Source of the DNA: Ahrensia sp. R2A130
GTDB lineage: Bacteria; Pseudomonadota; Alphaproteobacteria; Rhizobiales; Rhizobiaceae
Direction: 5' to 3'
Assembly (NCBI RefSeq): GCF_000179775.1
Contig: NZ_AEEB01000005.1
Coordinates: forward strand, 216,837 to 280,836
DNA: 64,000 nucleotides
The notes beneath the pieces are model-generated. The model did not search any database. It worked only from the letters and a program-made list of their open reading frames with translations, and had not been told where the DNA came from. Shown here one piece after another: positions 9,764 to 19,915 of the stretch. Both the position numbers and the translations under genes were made by a program. The stretch's first letter is position 1, and every line of letters begins with the position of its first letter.

Positions 9764-10792
9764 TTAGCCGCGTACGCGGGCGATCATCTGCTCGACATGG
9801 GCGATTTCTGTCAGCGGCGTAATGCCGTGACCAAGATTAAAGACCAATGGGCCATCACTGAGATTTTCCAGAATGGCATCGACACCTTCATCAAGAGCAG
9901 AGCCACCGGCAATCAGACGATTGGGATCGAGATTACCCTGAACGGGCGTCTTTTTCTGAAGCTCTTTGGCGAAGCTGAACGGGATGGTCCAATCAAGGCC
10001 CAGCATATCGATACCGGTCTGCGCAGCGTAATCTGCATAGAAAGCGCCCACACCTTTAGGAAAACCGATAATCTTGGCATCCGGCACTTCAGCACGAACT
10101 TTTGCGATCACCGCTTTCACAGGCTCAACGCACCAAAGCTGGAACTGCGCTTCATCGAGCACGGAAGCCCAACTGTCAAAAATCTGGACTGCATCAGCAC
10201 CGGCTTTCAGTTGCGCGACCAGGTAAGCGGCAGACGCTTCCACCAACACATCCATCATCTTTGCAAAGGCTTCAGGATGATTGAGCGAGAATTGGCGGGC
10301 AGGGCCTTGATCGGGCGTTCCGTGACCGGCAATCATATAGGTCGCAACCGTCCATGGCGCACCACAGAAGCCCAGCAGCGTCGTTTCAGAGGGCAGTTGC
10401 GAACGAAGCCCCTTAACCGTCTCCAAAACCGGCGCCAAGTGCTCCAACGTGCCTTCCGGGGTCAAACGATCGATGTGAGCGAGATCAACCGGCTTGAGGA
10501 TTGGCCCACGGCCTTCCTCAAAGCGCACATCCATCCCAAGCGCATCAGGAATGACGAGAATATCGGAAAACAGGATCGCTGCGTCAAAACCAAACCGGCG
10601 GATCGGCTGTAGCGTCACCTCGATGGCAAGTTCAGGATTATAACAAAGATCGAGAAAACCACCGGCCTGTTTCCGCGTGGCTTTATATTCCGGCAGATAC
10701 CTTCCCGCCTGGCGCATCATCCAGATGGGAGGTCGCTCCAGCGTTTCACCTGCCATTACCCGCATTACCGCGCGTTCATGTTTCTCGACCAT
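9764..10792 (-). CDS. hemE: Uroporphyrinogen decarboxylase
   Basis: A 342-residue cytosolic enzyme that removes four carboxyl groups from uroporphyrinogen III to give coproporphyrinogen III. The N-terminal signature [16 protein letters not shown] and the later GFCGAPWT and FPKGVG motifs are intact. I choose the ATG at 10792 over an upstream TTG (10801) because AGGGGA lies at usable spacing before the ATG. It is the last leftward gene before the predicted replication origin; hemE is the classic flank of the Caulobacter origin. Confidence 0.96.
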   Translation of the reverse strand: MVEKHERAVMRVMAGETLERPPIWMMRQAGRYLPEYKATRKQAGGFLDLCYNPELAIEVTLQPIRRFGFDAAILFSDILVIPDALGMDVRFEEGRGPILKPVDLAHIDRLTPEGTLEHLAPVLETVKGLRSQLPSETTLLGFCGAPWTVATYMIAGHGTPDQGPARQFSLNHPEAFAKMMDVLVEASAAYLVAQLKAGADAVQIFDSWASVLDEAQFQLWCVEPVKAVIAKVRAEVPDAKIIGFPKGVGAFYADYAAQTGIDMLGLDWTIPFSFAKELQKKTPVQGNLDPNRLIAGGSALDEGVDAILENLSDGPLVFNLGHGITPLTEIAHVEQMIARVRG

Positions 10793-11288
10793 GCTCTGCA
10801 ATTCCCCTCGCTTACCCTTTCCCTGCCTTTCAGCCTGACGGCTGGCACGATGAAAGACCTGTAAATGCTGCGTTCCAGCATTGGGTCTTCAACAGGTTTT
10901 GGATGTCACTGTAATATGATTCTTATTTGACTCTGTGGATTGTGGGAGTTGTCTGTTTCCCACAACTGTCCAACTCACTGGACGTTCGTTGTGTCGGACG
11001 TAAACGGTTTTCTCCACCTGTGCAAAGCATCGGGGAAAAAGTGCTGGTAGGCCGTCTTTCGTGGGCTTTCCCCTCGAAGCCCCGGTATTCATATTCACGG
11101 CGCTATTGTGGATATCGCCAATCTGTCCCCACGCCTGTGAACAGGTGAACAAAGCCTTAACCTCTGTCCAATTTGGGGACGGATTTTCAGCCAACGGGCA
11201 TGAATTGCCCCTGATCCTCCAGCTTTCCCTTTTGTCCACCGTCGTCCACAGTTTGCCGATAGTCGGGACAACGAATGGCAGACACCAC
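10793..11288. other. Predicted chromosomal replication origin (oriC) between hemE and the PPDK-regulator gene
   Basis: A 496-base gap between divergent genes with no plausible ORF. It contains an AT-rich stretch (about 10900-10933) next to GATTC (10918-10922) and GACTC (10929-10933), possible CcrM methylation sites. DnaA-box-like 9-mers relative to TTATNCACA: TGTGGATAT (11107-11115, one mismatch on the reverse strand), and with two mismatches TGTGGATTG (10934-10942), TTTCCCACA (10956-10964), TGTGCAAAG (11019-11027), ATATTCACG (11091-11099), TGTGAACAG (11136-11144), TTGTCCACC (11232-11240), TCGTCCACA (11242-11250). The hemE-RP001 interval is the origin in Caulobacter, genes diverge from it here, and parAB/parS lie nearby. 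No perfect DnaA box is present. Confidence 0.8.
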
Positions 11289-12146
11289 ATGGCGTTACGA
11301 AATTGGATACCAGGACGGTCGAAACGGGTTGAGCCGAAAGCATTCTTCCATCTCCATCTTATCTCGGACTCCACCGGCGAAACATTGACCACCGCCGCCC
11401 GTGCAGCCGCCGCGCAATACCCCAACTGGCAGGCGGTGGAGCACGTCACCCCGCTGGTGCGAAACGAGGAACAGTTGGACGAAGCGCTCGCCGGTCTCGA
11501 CGATCAGCCCGGCCTCGTTCTCTACACCATGATCGATGAAGCGTTGGAGACCCGCCTTGTAGAACGGTGCAAGTCGCTTGCAGTTCCCGCGCTCAATCTG
11601 CTGGCACCCGTCATCGGCATGTTCGATGCTTTTCTCGGTGACACGAGGACCGGTACTTCCGGCGCGCAACATGTGTTGGACGAAACTTATTTTTCCCGCC
11701 TCGACGGTATCCGCTACGCCATGGCGCATGATGACGGAAATCTGCCAGATGATCTCGACAGTGCTGACGTCATTCTCATCGGTATCAGCCGCACGTCGAA
11801 AACACCGACTTCGATTTATCTTGGCCAGCGCGGCGTCCGCTGCGTGAACATTCCCATGGTGCCGGGTATGGAATTGCCGGAGCAGATTACCCGGTTGAAA
11901 AAGGCAAAAGTCGTGGCGCTGGTCGCTTCCGTGGAGCGCATTTTGCAAGTGCGCGAAAACCGGCTTCGTGCCTATGACCGCGATACCGAAGGCGACATTT
12001 ATGTCGACCGCGCATCCATTCAGGAAGAACTCGCCTGGACGCGGCGGCTGTGCCAATCCAACGGCTGGCCGATGATCGACGTGTCACGCCGGTCGGTCGA
12101 AGAAACATCGGCGGCTATTCTCTCACTTTTATCAGCAAACAAGTGA
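11289..12146 (+). CDS. Pyruvate, phosphate dikinase regulatory protein (DUF299 kinase-pyrophosphorylase)
   Basis: A 285-residue member of the PPDK/PEP-synthase regulatory family (DUF299), bifunctional enzymes that inactivate PPDK or PpsA by ADP-dependent Thr phosphorylation and reactivate it by Pi-dependent phosphorolysis. Motifs: [15 protein letters not shown] (about residues 19-33) and the P-loop-like [11 protein letters not shown] near 164-174. The ATG at 11289 is the only good start; the open frame further upstream runs into the origin region. It is first in a run with maf, aroE, coaE and dnaQ, as on the right side of the Caulobacter origin. Whether its target here is PPDK or PpsA cannot be told. 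Confidence 0.93.
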   Translation: MALRNWIPGRSKRVEPKAFFHLHLISDSTGETLTTAARAAAAQYPNWQAVEHVTPLVRNEEQLDEALAGLDDQPGLVLYTMIDEALETRLVERCKSLAVPALNLLAPVIGMFDAFLGDTRTGTSGAQHVLDETYFSRLDGIRYAMAHDDGNLPDDLDSADVILIGISRTSKTPTSIYLGQRGVRCVNIPMVPGMELPEQITRLKKAKVVALVASVERILQVRENRLRAYDRDTEGDIYVDRASIQEELAWTRRLCQSNGWPMIDVSRRSVEETSAAILSLLSANK

Positions 12147-12225
12147 ACCGCCTTCCAGCGAACGGGTTGGCTCTTTAATAAGGGCGCAAATCACGCCTGC
12201 TAATCTTATTCGGAGCCGTTTTTTC

Positions 12226-12822
12226 ATGGCCGATATTGTCCTTGCCTCCCGTTCCATTCATCGCGCAAAAATATTGGCTGATGCTGGTGTCGAAACCCGC
12301 CAAGTCCCGTCCACACTGGATGAACGCGCTATCGAAGCGCCGCTTGATGAAGCTGATGTGCTGCCGGAGGATCGGGCTGAAATTCTGGCCGAGGCCAAGG
12401 CCGTCGATGTGTCGGAGCGCGAACCCGGCGCGCTGGTCATCGGCTGCGACCAAATTCTGTCGCTCGACGGTGAGGTGATGCACAAGCCGGCGAATATGGA
12501 AGAAGCCCGCCGCCGTCTGCTCGCCCTTTCTGGCAAAACCCATATGCTGCATTCTGCTGTGGTGCTTGCCCGCGATGGCGAAACGGTCTGGCGGCACGTC
12601 ACCCCCTGCGCCATGACAATGCGCGAATTGGACCCCGCCTTTATCGGTCGACATCTGGCGGCCGCGGGCAAAGCGGTTTTGTCCAGCGTCGGCGCTTATC
12701 AGATCGAAAGTCTCGGCGCGCAGCTGTTCGACGAGATCGAAGGCGATCTTTTCTCGATAGTTGGACTGCCCCTGCTGCCCCTTCTTGCAACGCTACGTCG
12801 GGAGGGCGCGATTGATGGCTGA
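12226..12822 (+). CDS. maf: Maf-like nucleotide pyrophosphatase
   Basis: A 198-residue Maf/HAM1-superfamily protein that hydrolyses noncanonical or modified nucleoside triphosphates. Visible: the N-terminal [14 protein letters not shown] (the canonical LASxSxxR loop), the catalytic region [18 protein letters not shown], and [22 protein letters not shown]. It overlaps aroE by 8 bases. The exact subfamily (dTTP/UTP versus m7GTP type) cannot be settled by eye. Confidence 0.9.
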   Translation: MADIVLASRSIHRAKILADAGVETRQVPSTLDERAIEAPLDEADVLPEDRAEILAEAKAVDVSEREPGALVIGCDQILSLDGEVMHKPANMEEARRRLLALSGKTHMLHSAVVLARDGETVWRHVTPCAMTMRELDPAFIGRHLAAAGKAVLSSVGAYQIESLGAQLFDEIEGDLFSIVGLPLLPLLATLRREGAIDG

Positions 12823-13651
12823 AACCAAAAGAGCCTTCGTCATCGGTCATCCGATAAGCCACTCACGATCACCTCTAGTTCACGGCATGTGGCTCCAGCA
12901 TCATGCACTCGAAGGCACCTATATTGCGCACGACGTATCGCCGGAAAATCTGCTCGCGTTCTTCAATCGCATTCGCGCCGGTGAATTTGTCGGCGGCAAC
13001 ATTACGCTGCCTCATAAGGAAACTGCGCTAGAACTGGTGGATGAGGTGGACGACACAGCCCGCCGCCTCGGTGCGATCAACACGGTGTGGATGGAAGGCG
13101 ACCGTCTGCTCGGCACCAACACCGACGGCGAAGGTTTCCTGGCCAATCTCGACGACCGTCACCCCGGCTGGGACGCACCTGCAAGATTGCGCGCTGGCGC
13201 TCTAGTGCTGGGCGCTGGTGGTGCCTCACGGGCCATAGTCATGGGTTTGGCCGACCGTGGATTCCAGCGGGTTACGGTTGCGAATCGAACTGTCGCGCGT
13301 GGAGAGGCCATTGCCGAAGAATTCGGCGGGCCTTGTGACACTATATCGATCGATGAGGCGTCCAAAGGTGGCGATTATGGCCTCATCGTCAACACGACAT
13401 CCCTCGGTATGGGGGGCGAAGGCATGCCCATCGACCCGGCTCTTTTCCCGCGCAGCACGTTGGTGACAGACGCCGTTTACACGCCGCTGATGACGCCACT
13501 TCTGCTGGCCGCGAAAGCTGCTGGCCAACCCACGGTCGACGGTCTTGGCATGTTGCTCTATCAGGCCGTTCCCGGTTTCGAGCGCTGGTTCGGCATTCGC
13601 CCCACCGTCACCAACCGGATTCGCGAAACCGTCCTGGCCACGATGAAATGA
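12815..13651 (+). CDS. aroE: Shikimate dehydrogenase (NADP+)
   Basis: A 278-residue enzyme reducing 3-dehydroshikimate to shikimate in aromatic amino acid biosynthesis. The substrate-binding SHSRSP is near residues 14-19, [10 protein letters not shown] carries the catalytic Lys, then NTDGEGF and the dinucleotide loop LGAGGASRA. The ATG at 12815 gives the family's N-terminus and overlaps the maf stop by 8 bases; a longer frame inside maf is rejected. The stop region overlaps the coaE start (ATGAAATGA). Confidence 0.95.
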   Translation: MAETKRAFVIGHPISHSRSPLVHGMWLQHHALEGTYIAHDVSPENLLAFFNRIRAGEFVGGNITLPHKETALELVDEVDDTARRLGAINTVWMEGDRLLGTNTDGEGFLANLDDRHPGWDAPARLRAGALVLGAGGASRAIVMGLADRGFQRVTVANRTVARGEAIAEEFGGPCDTISIDEASKGGDYGLIVNTTSLGMGGEGMPIDPALFPRSTLVTDAVYTPLMTPLLLAAKAAGQPTVDGLGMLLYQAVPGFERWFGIRPTVTNRIRETVLATMK

Positions 13652-14271
13652 CCGAGGCGACAAGCGCATCGACACCGATCTTTGCTGGCCTCACCGGTTC
13701 CATAGGCATGGGCAAATCCACCACCGCACAAATGTTCCGTGATGCTGGAATTCCGGTCTATGACGCCGACGCAACCGTGCACGACCTCTACGCTGGCGAA
13801 GCGGTCGCCCCCATGGAAGCTGCCTTTCCCGGCGTTACAATCGATGGCGCAATCGACCGCAACATTTTACGCGAGCGCGTGGTGGGCAACGAGGCGGAGA
13901 TGAAGCGGCTGGAAGCTGTGATCCATCCGCTCGTTAGAGAGCGGGAACTCGCGTTTCGTGCCCGAATCGAAGCGGAGAGATTGCCCCTCGCCATCCTCGA
14001 CAGTCCGTTGCTGTTCGAGATGGGCGGCGCTGCCAGCGCCGATCATATCATCGTCGTGACTTGCGATCCCGACATTCAGCGCGACCGGGTCATGGCCCGG
14101 CCGGGCATGACGCCGGAAGTCTTTGGTTCACTGCTCGCCCGCCAGATGCCCGATGCGAAAAAGCGTGAACGTGCCGACACCATTATCGACACCGGCCTCG
14201 GTATGGACCATGCCCGACAGGCGGTTGCCGACCTTATCGCTAAGCTGACCGCCCAACAGAAAGACGCCTGA
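13648..14271 (+). CDS. coaE: Dephospho-CoA kinase
   Basis: A 207-residue P-loop kinase catalysing the last step of CoA synthesis. The P-loop GLTGSIGMGKSTTA occupies about residues 14-27, DADATVHDLY follows, and LDSPLLFE marks the core. It overlaps aroE by 4 bases (ATGA) and ends one base before dnaQ, so maf-aroE-coaE-dnaQ is a tight operon. Confidence 0.95.
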   Translation: MTEATSASTPIFAGLTGSIGMGKSTTAQMFRDAGIPVYDADATVHDLYAGEAVAPMEAAFPGVTIDGAIDRNILRERVVGNEAEMKRLEAVIHPLVRERELAFRARIEAERLPLAILDSPLLFEMGGAASADHIIVVTCDPDIQRDRVMARPGMTPEVFGSLLARQMPDAKKRERADTIIDTGLGMDHARQAVADLIAKLTAQQKDA

Positions 14272-14272
14272 T

Positions 14273-15022
14273 ATGCACGCCATCATTTTCGATACGGAAA
14301 CCACGGGTCTGTCCGCCAAAGACGGCGACCGTGTTATCGAGATCGGCGCTGTGGAGATGAAGGATCTCATACCGACAGGCCGCACGTTCCACCAATACAT
14401 TCATCCCGGCGATCGCGAAATTCACCCTGATGCCTTGCGCGTTCACGGCATCACTATGGAGCGATTGGCAGACGAACCGCGCTTTGAAGCCGTTGGACAA
14501 AGTTTCATCGATTTTTGTGGTGATGCCATGTTGGTTGCCCACAACGCGCCCTTCGATATCGGTTTTCTCAATGCCGAATATGCCCGCATGAATCTGCCAC
14601 CATGCGACCCGGAACTCGTGCTTGATACCGTGCAGGCTGCCCGCAAAAAATTTCCCGGTGCCCGCGTCAGCCTCGATATGTTGTGCGACCGTTTCAACAT
14701 CTCCCGCGCCAACCGCGTGTTGCATGGCGCACTGCTGGATGCCCGCTTGCTGGCCGAAGTTTTCATCGAGTTGATGGGCGGCGCGCAGGTAAAAATGGGC
14801 TTTGACGATGAAGCCGAAACCGACGCCCAACGCGCCGACCCCCGCAACCGACGCCAGACCCAACATCCACCACAGCCCCAACGCCCGTCAGCAATGGTGT
14901 ACGAGCTCACTCCCGAAGAACGCGAGCGTCACAACGCCATGCGCGCGAAGATCGGCAAGGGCGCTCTGTGGAACCAATATCTGAAGCCATTGGCGGAGGT
15001 GGAGACGGAAGGCGAGGCTTAA
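14273..15022 (+). CDS. dnaQ: DNA polymerase III epsilon subunit (3'-5' proofreading exonuclease)
   Basis: A 249-residue DEDDh exonuclease. Exo I FDTETTGL places the metal ligands Asp7 and Glu9; Exo II is HNAPFDIGFL; Exo III is HGALLDARLLAEVF. A proline/glutamine-rich linker (about 180-205) leads to a C-terminal tail TPEERERHNAMRAKIGKG, which should bind the polymerase alpha subunit. It directly follows coaE with one intervening base and is convergent with the dehydratase gene at 15314. Confidence 0.95.
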   Translation: MHAIIFDTETTGLSAKDGDRVIEIGAVEMKDLIPTGRTFHQYIHPGDREIHPDALRVHGITMERLADEPRFEAVGQSFIDFCGDAMLVAHNAPFDIGFLNAEYARMNLPPCDPELVLDTVQAARKKFPGARVSLDMLCDRFNISRANRVLHGALLDARLLAEVFIELMGGAQVKMGFDDEAETDAQRADPRNRRQTQHPPQPQRPSAMVYELTPEERERHNAMRAKIGKGALWNQYLKPLAEVETEGEA

Positions 15023-15079
15023 CCTCAAGTTCTAAGGGCGGTCGCATTTCAGCTTCGCCACAATAGCCCCCACACCATT

Positions 15080-15215
15080 GTCATCCCCGCGCAGGCGGGG
15101 ACCCACTTCCCTGCCAGATGACGTGTCGATAGTGAAGTATGGTTGCGAGGCATCGCTGTTTTGTCGAAACCGTGGAACTCGTTGATGAGTGGGTCCCCGC
15201 CTGCGCGGGGATGAC
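15080..15215. repeat. Composite inverted-repeat element, copy A1
   Basis: Two 28-base arms, 15080-15107 and 15188-15215, are exact reverse complements. Each arm also folds on itself (CCCCGC-GCAG-GCGGGG). The 80-base spacer has ends resembling those of the copy at 35357-35493 (both have TGGARCTCG just before the right arm) but a diverged centre. It lies between convergent dnaQ and the IlvD-type dehydratase and encodes no protein. Confidence 0.85.
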
Positions 15216-15259
15216 AACGAATTTGGGTTACAAGCTTCAAACCTGTGCCTCCAGTCAGT

Positions 15260-15291
15260 GCGATTGGCATAACCAATCTGCGTGAGCGCAG
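15260..15291 (+). repeat. Double-hairpin repeat, copy B1 (3' half only)
   Basis: GCGATTGGCATAACCAATC followed by TGCGTGAGCGCA: one hairpin (GATTGG/CCAATC) plus the conserved tail GCGTGAGCGC shared with copies at 19001, 32986, 35188 (inverted) and 36869. Only the 3' hairpin and tail are recognisable here; the 5' hairpin seen in full copies is absent. Confidence 0.75.
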
Positions 15292-15293
15292 AC

Positions 15294-15324
15294 ATAATCA
15301 CTGAAGCGGAGCTTCAGTGATTAT
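15294..15324. terminator. 14-bp perfect hairpin at the 3' end of the dehydratase gene
   Basis: ATAATCACTGAAGC at 15294-15307 and its exact complement at 15311-15324 are separated by a GGA loop. The hairpin overlaps the stop of the leftward dehydratase gene and faces convergent dnaQ. There is no long T-tract on either side, so factor-independent termination is only plausible; it could instead protect mRNA 3' ends. Confidence 0.5.
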
Positions 15325-17128
15325 CCCGTGGCACGATGCGAGCGACATCGCGATATTTCACGGCTGGTTTCAACACCATGCCTTCCTGGAACTGGTCCAC
15401 CATGCCGCGCTGGATTTCCTGCCACGGGGTCTGGTGGTCCGGCACGTAGTCGAGGCGCCCACCGCCGATCAGCGCGTCGGCAACCGCTTTGGCGCGGGCG
15501 GCCAGCGTATCGTCGTCCACCAGCACATTCGCCTCGCGCTTGTTCAGGTCGATGCGAACCATGTCACCGGTTTCCACCAGCGCCAAGCCACCGCCGACCG
15601 CAGCTTCCGGCGAAGCGTTGAGGATCGATGGCGATCCTGATGTGCCTGACTGGCGACCATCGCCGATACAGGGCAGGGCGGTGATGCCTTTTTTCAGCAG
15701 CGCGGCGGGCGGCTGCATGTTCACCACTTCCGCTCCACCGGGATAACCGATGGGGCCTGCGCCGCGCATGAACAGCAGCGTGTTCTCGTCGATGCCGAGA
15801 GACTCATCATCGATACGCGCGTGGTAATCTTCGCGCCCGTCGAACACCACGGCACGGCCCTCGAAGGCCATCGGGTCATCGGGGTTGGACAGGTAGCGGT
15901 CGCGGAATTCATCGGAAATCACCGATGTCTTCATGATGGCTGTATCGAACAGATTGCCCTTCAAATTCAGGAAACCGGCCTGTGCCAACAGCGGATTGTC
16001 GAACGTGCGAATGACCTTCTCGTCGGCGATTTCCACGTCGCGGCAATTATCGCCGATGGTCTCGCCATTCACCGTGCCTGCGTTGGGGTTGGGCAGTTTG
16101 CCGTGCTTCATCAACTCTGCCACCACTGCTGGCACACCGCCCGCGTGGTGATAGTCCTCACCCAGATATTCGCCTGCCGGTTGCAGGTTCAGCATCAGCG
16201 GAATGTCGTAGCCGAGGTCTTCCCAGTCCTGATTGTCCAACCGCACGCCCAGATGATTGGCAATGGCTTTCATATGGATGGGCGCGTTGGTGGACCCGCC
16301 GATGGCGGAGTTCACGACGATGGCATTTTCGAACGCCTCCCTCGTCATGATATCGGACGGGCGTGTGTCTTCCCACACCAGATCGACGATGCGCTTACCG
16401 GTGAGGTAAGCCTGCGCCGCCCGTTCCTTGTGAACGGCGGGAATGGCTGCGGAACCGGGCAGTGACATGCCAAGCGCTTCCGCCAGCGAATTCATGGTCG
16501 TGGCCGTGCCCATCGTGTTGCAATAGCCCGGCGATGGGGCGGAAGATGCAACAATGTCGGTGTATTCTTCATAGGACAGCTTGCCCGCCGACAGCTCTTT
16601 CTTTGCGTGCCATTTGATTGTGCCGGAACCGGTGCGCTGGCCCTTGTACCAGCCGTTCAACATCGGCCCGACGGAAAGCGTCATCGCGGGAATGTTTGCG
16701 GTGGCCGCCGCCATCAACATGGCGGGCATGGTTTTGTCGCAACCGATGGTCAACACAACGCCATCGATCGGGTAGCCGAACAGCGTTTCCACGAGGCCGA
16801 GATAGGCAAGGTTGCGGTCGAGGTTGGCGGTGGGTCGCTTGCCGGTTTCCTGAATGGGATGGACCGGAAATTCGAACGCGATGCCGCCCGCTTCCCGAAT
16901 GCCTTCGCGCACCCGTTCAGCCAGAATGATGTGATGGCGGTTGCAGGGCGAAAGATCCGAACCTGTCTGCGCGATACCGATGATCGGCTTGCCGGACTGT
17001 AGCTCCTCGCGGGTGATGCCCCAGTTCATGTAGCGCTCGATATAAAGCGCCGTCATGTCCATATCGTCGGGGTTGGCGAACCAGAGTTTAGAGCGCAACT
17101 GCTCTTTGGTAAGACGGGGCTTGCTCAT
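15314..17128 (-). CDS. IlvD/Edd-family dehydratase (sugar-acid or dihydroxy-acid dehydratase)
   Basis: A 604-residue Fe-S dehydratase. Three cluster-ligand cysteines are visible: Cys62 (SPCNRHH), Cys130 ([10 protein letters not shown]) and Cys203 ([20 protein letters not shown]). The C-terminal swivel domain has [14 protein letters not shown] and [19 protein letters not shown]. Both 3'-terminal and internal sequence look closer to the arabinonate/xylonate dehydratase branch than to housekeeping IlvD, but I cannot separate these without an alignment, so no symbol is given. ATG 17128 ([10 protein letters not shown]) is preferred to an upstream frame start at 17218. It diverges from arfB; the 77-base gap should hold both promoters. 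Confidence 0.85.
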   Translation of the reverse strand: MSKPRLTKEQLRSKLWFANPDDMDMTALYIERYMNWGITREELQSGKPIIGIAQTGSDLSPCNRHHIILAERVREGIREAGGIAFEFPVHPIQETGKRPTANLDRNLAYLGLVETLFGYPIDGVVLTIGCDKTMPAMLMAAATANIPAMTLSVGPMLNGWYKGQRTGSGTIKWHAKKELSAGKLSYEEYTDIVASSAPSPGYCNTMGTATTMNSLAEALGMSLPGSAAIPAVHKERAAQAYLTGKRIVDLVWEDTRPSDIMTREAFENAIVVNSAIGGSTNAPIHMKAIANHLGVRLDNQDWEDLGYDIPLMLNLQPAGEYLGEDYHHAGGVPAVVAELMKHGKLPNPNAGTVNGETIGDNCRDVEIADEKVIRTFDNPLLAQAGFLNLKGNLFDTAIMKTSVISDEFRDRYLSNPDDPMAFEGRAVVFDGREDYHARIDDESLGIDENTLLFMRGAGPIGYPGGAEVVNMQPPAALLKKGITALPCIGDGRQSGTSGSPSILNASPEAAVGGGLALVETGDMVRIDLNKREANVLVDDDTLAARAKAVADALIGGGRLDYVPDHQTPWQEIQRGMVDQFQEGMVLKPAVKYRDVARIVPRDNH

Positions 17129-17205
17129 GGGTCGAACGGCTTTCGGCAACAGTGAATATGTTGCTGCACCTTGAAACCAAGCCCGTAAAAACGCAATCGG
17201 AGAGC

Positions 17206-17637
17206 ATGGCCGAAACATTCCTCAAGATTACGAACACGATTTCGATCAGCGAAAGCGATATCGAAGAACGTTTTGTGCAAGCCGGTGGCCCCGGCGGGCA
17301 GGCGGTCAACAAGCTGTCCACCGCCGTGCAACTGCGCTTCAACCCACGCGATGCGGGCATGCCAGAGCGGGTGATCGTCAATGCAGAACGCATTGCCGGT
17401 TCACGTTGGACGCAAGATGGCAATATCCTGCTTCAGGTCACCAACCATCGCAGTCGGGAACGGAACCGAATCGAAGCGCGGGAACGTTTGGTGGAGATTT
17501 TGAAAAAGGCGTCTGCACCGCCGCCTAAAAAGAGACGCCCGACGCGCCCGAGCCTGACAGCGCGTAAGAAGCGAATGGATTCAAAGACGAAGCGTGGGAG
17601 CGTGAAGAAATTGCGCGGGCGGGTGTCGTCGGATTAA
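17206..17637 (+). CDS. arfB: Peptidyl-tRNA hydrolase ArfB (alternative ribosome rescue)
   Basis: A 143-residue release-factor-like protein that frees ribosomes stalled on non-stop mRNA. The catalytic GGQ lies at residues 30-32 ([14 protein letters not shown]). The C-terminus is a long basic tail ([16 protein letters not shown]...) that enters the empty mRNA channel. ATG 17206 (MAETFLKIT) gives the family length; a frame extending to 17152 would add 18 residues. Its stop overlaps the stop of the convergent coaA by two bases in TTAA. Confidence 0.93.
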   Translation: MAETFLKITNTISISESDIEERFVQAGGPGGQAVNKLSTAVQLRFNPRDAGMPERVIVNAERIAGSRWTQDGNILLQVTNHRSRERNRIEARERLVEILKKASAPPPKKRRPTRPSLTARKKRMDSKTKRGSVKKLRGRVSSD

Positions 17638-18593
17638 AGTCTTCTCAGAGAAACTCTATCCACCAAATGGCTCGCGCCTTTGTGCAACACCAAATCTGCG
17701 CGTTGGCGCGTTGGTAAAATGTTGTCGTGCAAATTCACCAGATTGATGCGCGTCCAAAGATCGAGAGCCACCGCCTGCGCGGCATTATCGGACAACTCGC
17801 TGTAGCGGTGAAAAAATGCTTCGGGATCGCGAAAGGCCGTCTGTCGTAGCTTCATGAAACGCGACACGTACCAATCCTCGATCACCTTCTCCTCGGCATC
17901 GATATAGATGGAGAAATCGAAATAGTCCGAAACGAACGGTACCTCGTCGCCACCACGGGGCAGGTCGGAAGATTGCAACACGTTGATGCCTTCGAAAATC
18001 AAAATGTCCGGCTGGTCCACGACCTTCATTTCGCCTGCCACCACGTCATAGACACTGTGGCTGTAAACTGGGGCTTCGACGTTGCGTTCGCCGGCTTTGA
18101 TGCGGGCAAGAAAATCCAGAATACGACGCCTGTCGAAGCTCTCAGGAAAACCCTTACGGTCCATTATGTCCGCTGCACGAAGCTTTTCGTTGGGTAGCAG
18201 AAAACCATCGGTGGTGATGAGATCGACCTTCGGGCTTTCCGGCCAGCGCGTCATCAACTCGCGCAAAATACGCGCAGTGGTGGACTTACCTACGGCCACC
18301 GAGCCGGCGATACCGATGACAAACGGTGTTTTTTGCCCATGCAAATCGAGAAAGCGCGAACGCTGGCGGAACAGTCTGATGGCTGATTCAACATGGCTCG
18401 CCAGCAGTCGCGAGATCGACAGATAAATCCGTTCCACCTCTTGCTGGTCGATCCGGTCGCCCAGCGAGCGCAGCCGCGTCACCTCTTCGCCGGTCAGCGT
18501 CAGCGGCGTGTCGGCGCGGAATTCTGACCATTCCTGCGCGTCGAATTCAAGGAAGGGTGACGGCTTTGCGTTGGCTGGTTCGAGCGGCGTCAC
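17634..18593 (-). CDS. coaA: Type I pantothenate kinase
   Basis: A 319-residue kinase catalysing the first committed step of CoA synthesis. The P-loop GSVAVGKS is at residues 97-104, with [12 protein letters not shown] and the SVYDV segment of the active site following. Length and motifs match bacterial CoaA, not CoaX. It starts three bases after hisE ends on the same strand, the normal rhizobial his-coaA arrangement, so it is probably read from the his promoter. Confidence 0.96.
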   Translation of the reverse strand: MTPLEPANAKPSPFLEFDAQEWSEFRADTPLTLTGEEVTRLRSLGDRIDQQEVERIYLSISRLLASHVESAIRLFRQRSRFLDLHGQKTPFVIGIAGSVAVGKSTTARILRELMTRWPESPKVDLITTDGFLLPNEKLRAADIMDRKGFPESFDRRRILDFLARIKAGERNVEAPVYSHSVYDVVAGEMKVVDQPDILIFEGINVLQSSDLPRGGDEVPFVSDYFDFSIYIDAEEKVIEDWYVSRFMKLRQTAFRDPEAFFHRYSELSDNAAQAVALDLWTRINLVNLHDNILPTRQRADLVLHKGASHLVDRVSLRRL

Positions 18594-18596
18594 GGG

Positions 18597-18935
18597 TCAG
18601 TCGGCTTTCTTCTTCGACTTCGCGCGGGCTTCCTTTTCAGCAACGCCGCTTTGGGCTGTGCGCTTGGAAAGCTCCTCCATCACGTCGTCCAGCTTCACGC
18701 CGCGTGAATGAAGCAGCACGAGGAGGTGGTATAGCGTGTCGGCGGCTTCATCGCGCAGATCGCTTTTGTCTTTGGCGACGGCAGCGACGATGGTTTCCAC
18801 CGCCTCTTCGCCGAACTTTTCAGCCACCTTCTTGGTGCCGCGCGCTAGCAGGCGCACGGTCCACGAGTCGCCGTCTTTTGCGGCGGCGCGCTCGGCGATA
18901 ATTTTTTCCAGGTCGGTGAGTTGAAAGTCACTCAT
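18597..18935 (-). CDS. hisE: Phosphoribosyl-ATP pyrophosphatase
   Basis: A 112-residue MazG-fold enzyme for step 2 of histidine biosynthesis. The metal-binding EExxE-like helix EKFGEEAVETIVAA and the DEAADTLYHLLVLL helix are intact. The C-terminus ends in a lysine-rich tail. It is three bases upstream of coaA. hisI (step 3) is not in the window. The 153-base gap to hisF holds repeat copy B2. Confidence 0.95.
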   Translation of the reverse strand: MSDFQLTDLEKIIAERAAAKDGDSWTVRLLARGTKKVAEKFGEEAVETIVAAVAKDKSDLRDEAADTLYHLLVLLHSRGVKLDDVMEELSKRTAQSGVAEKEARAKSKKKAD

Positions 18936-19000
18936 ACCCGCGTCCTCCCTCAGCCCCGGCAGGCTGTTTATTCAGAGCAACTCATGCCCCTGCTTGAATT

Positions 19001-19080
19001 GCGAGGCGATCGACTGATCGCCCGGCGCTTTTGTGCCGCGCCCGCGCAGCGAAGGTCTAAAGACCGACAGCGTGAGCGCC
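19001..19080 (+). repeat. Double-hairpin repeat, copy B2 (between hisF and hisE)
   Basis: Hairpin 1 is CGGCGC-TTTT-GTGCCG followed by CGCCC; hairpin 2 is GGTCT-AA-AGACC; the tail is CAGCGTGAGCGCC. The two stems differ in sequence from the other copies yet still pair, and the tail GCGTGAGCGC is the same. It sits inside the his operon, so a structured RNA element is transcribed between hisF and hisE. Confidence 0.8.
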
Positions 19081-19088
19081 GTAGTGTG

Positions 19089-19862
19089 TCAGATCGCGCG
19101 GCGCACGGGAATGCCTGCTGCCGCCATATGATCTTTGGCTTCTGGAATGGTGAATGTGCCGAAATGGAAGATCGATGCAGCCAGTACCGCGCTCGCATGG
19201 CCTTCGGTCACGGCGTCCACCAGATGGTCCAACTCGCCCGCTCCGCCAGATGCGATCACCGGCACCGGCACGGCGTCTGCGATGGCCCGTGTGAGCGGCA
19301 GATTATAGCCGTCCTTCGTGCCGTCGCGATCCATAGAGGTGAGCAGAATTTCGCCCGCGCCTTTTTCGACCATCAGCGCGGCGAACTCCACAGCATCGAT
19401 TCCGGTGGCCGTGCGTCCGCCATGGGTGAAGATCTCAAACCTTTGTTCGTCTTGGCTACCAACCTGTTTCGCGTCGATGGACGCCACGATGCATTGGTTG
19501 CCGAATTTATCTGCTGCCCGTGCAATCACATCAGGATCGGCGACCGCTGCGGTGTTGAACGAGACTTTATCGGCACCCGCTAACAACAGCTTTCGAACAT
19601 CATCCGGCGTGCGAACTCCGCCGCCAACAGTAACAGGCATGAAGCACTGCTCCGCCGTGCGCGCGACCACATCGTAGATAGTCTCGCGGTTGTCGGACGA
19701 TGCCGTAATGTCGAGAAAGCAAAGCTCGTCCGCCCCCGCAGCATCATACGCACGAGCAGCCTCTACCGGATCACCCGCGTCGATCAGATCGACGAAGTTC
19801 ACGCCTTTGACGACGCGCCCGTCCTTTACGTCGAGGCAGGGGATGATGCGGGTCTTCAGCAT
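19089..19862 (-). CDS. hisF: Imidazole glycerol phosphate synthase, cyclase subunit
   Basis: A 257-residue TIM barrel that with HisH makes imidazole-glycerol phosphate and AICAR. The catalytic Asp11 is in [17 protein letters not shown], and the second catalytic Asp is in VASIDAKQ. Strand-loop phosphate motifs ([23 protein letters not shown]) are intact. A short, diverged copy of this gene's own 5' end lies at 19916-19969 between it and the DUF6194 gene. Confidence 0.97.
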   Translation of the reverse strand: MLKTRIIPCLDVKDGRVVKGVNFVDLIDAGDPVEAARAYDAAGADELCFLDITASSDNRETIYDVVARTAEQCFMPVTVGGGVRTPDDVRKLLLAGADKVSFNTAAVADPDVIARAADKFGNQCIVASIDAKQVGSQDEQRFEIFTHGGRTATGIDAVEFAALMVEKGAGEILLTSMDRDGTKDGYNLPLTRAIADAVPVPVIASGGAGELDHLVDAVTEGHASAVLAASIFHFGTFTIPEAKDHMAAAGIPVRRAI

Positions 19863-19915
19863 AAGGACGTTCGCTTTTTTATTTGCCCGTCATCGCCGCT
19901 GCGCGACTGCGGGCG

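Noticed and set aside
11157..11163. CtrA-binding site in the predicted origin
   Set aside because: Only one TTAACC half-site is present; the second TTAA at seven-base spacing is absent.
10889..11449. 186-codon open frame on the minus strand through the predicted origin
   Set aside because: Composition is unlike a protein (Trp/Cys-rich, no domain), it overlaps the conserved start of the PPDK-regulator gene and has no ribosome-binding site.
15080..15215. CRISPR-like repeat array
   Set aside because: Only two inverted (not direct) repeats with one spacer-like segment; there are no cas genes in the window.
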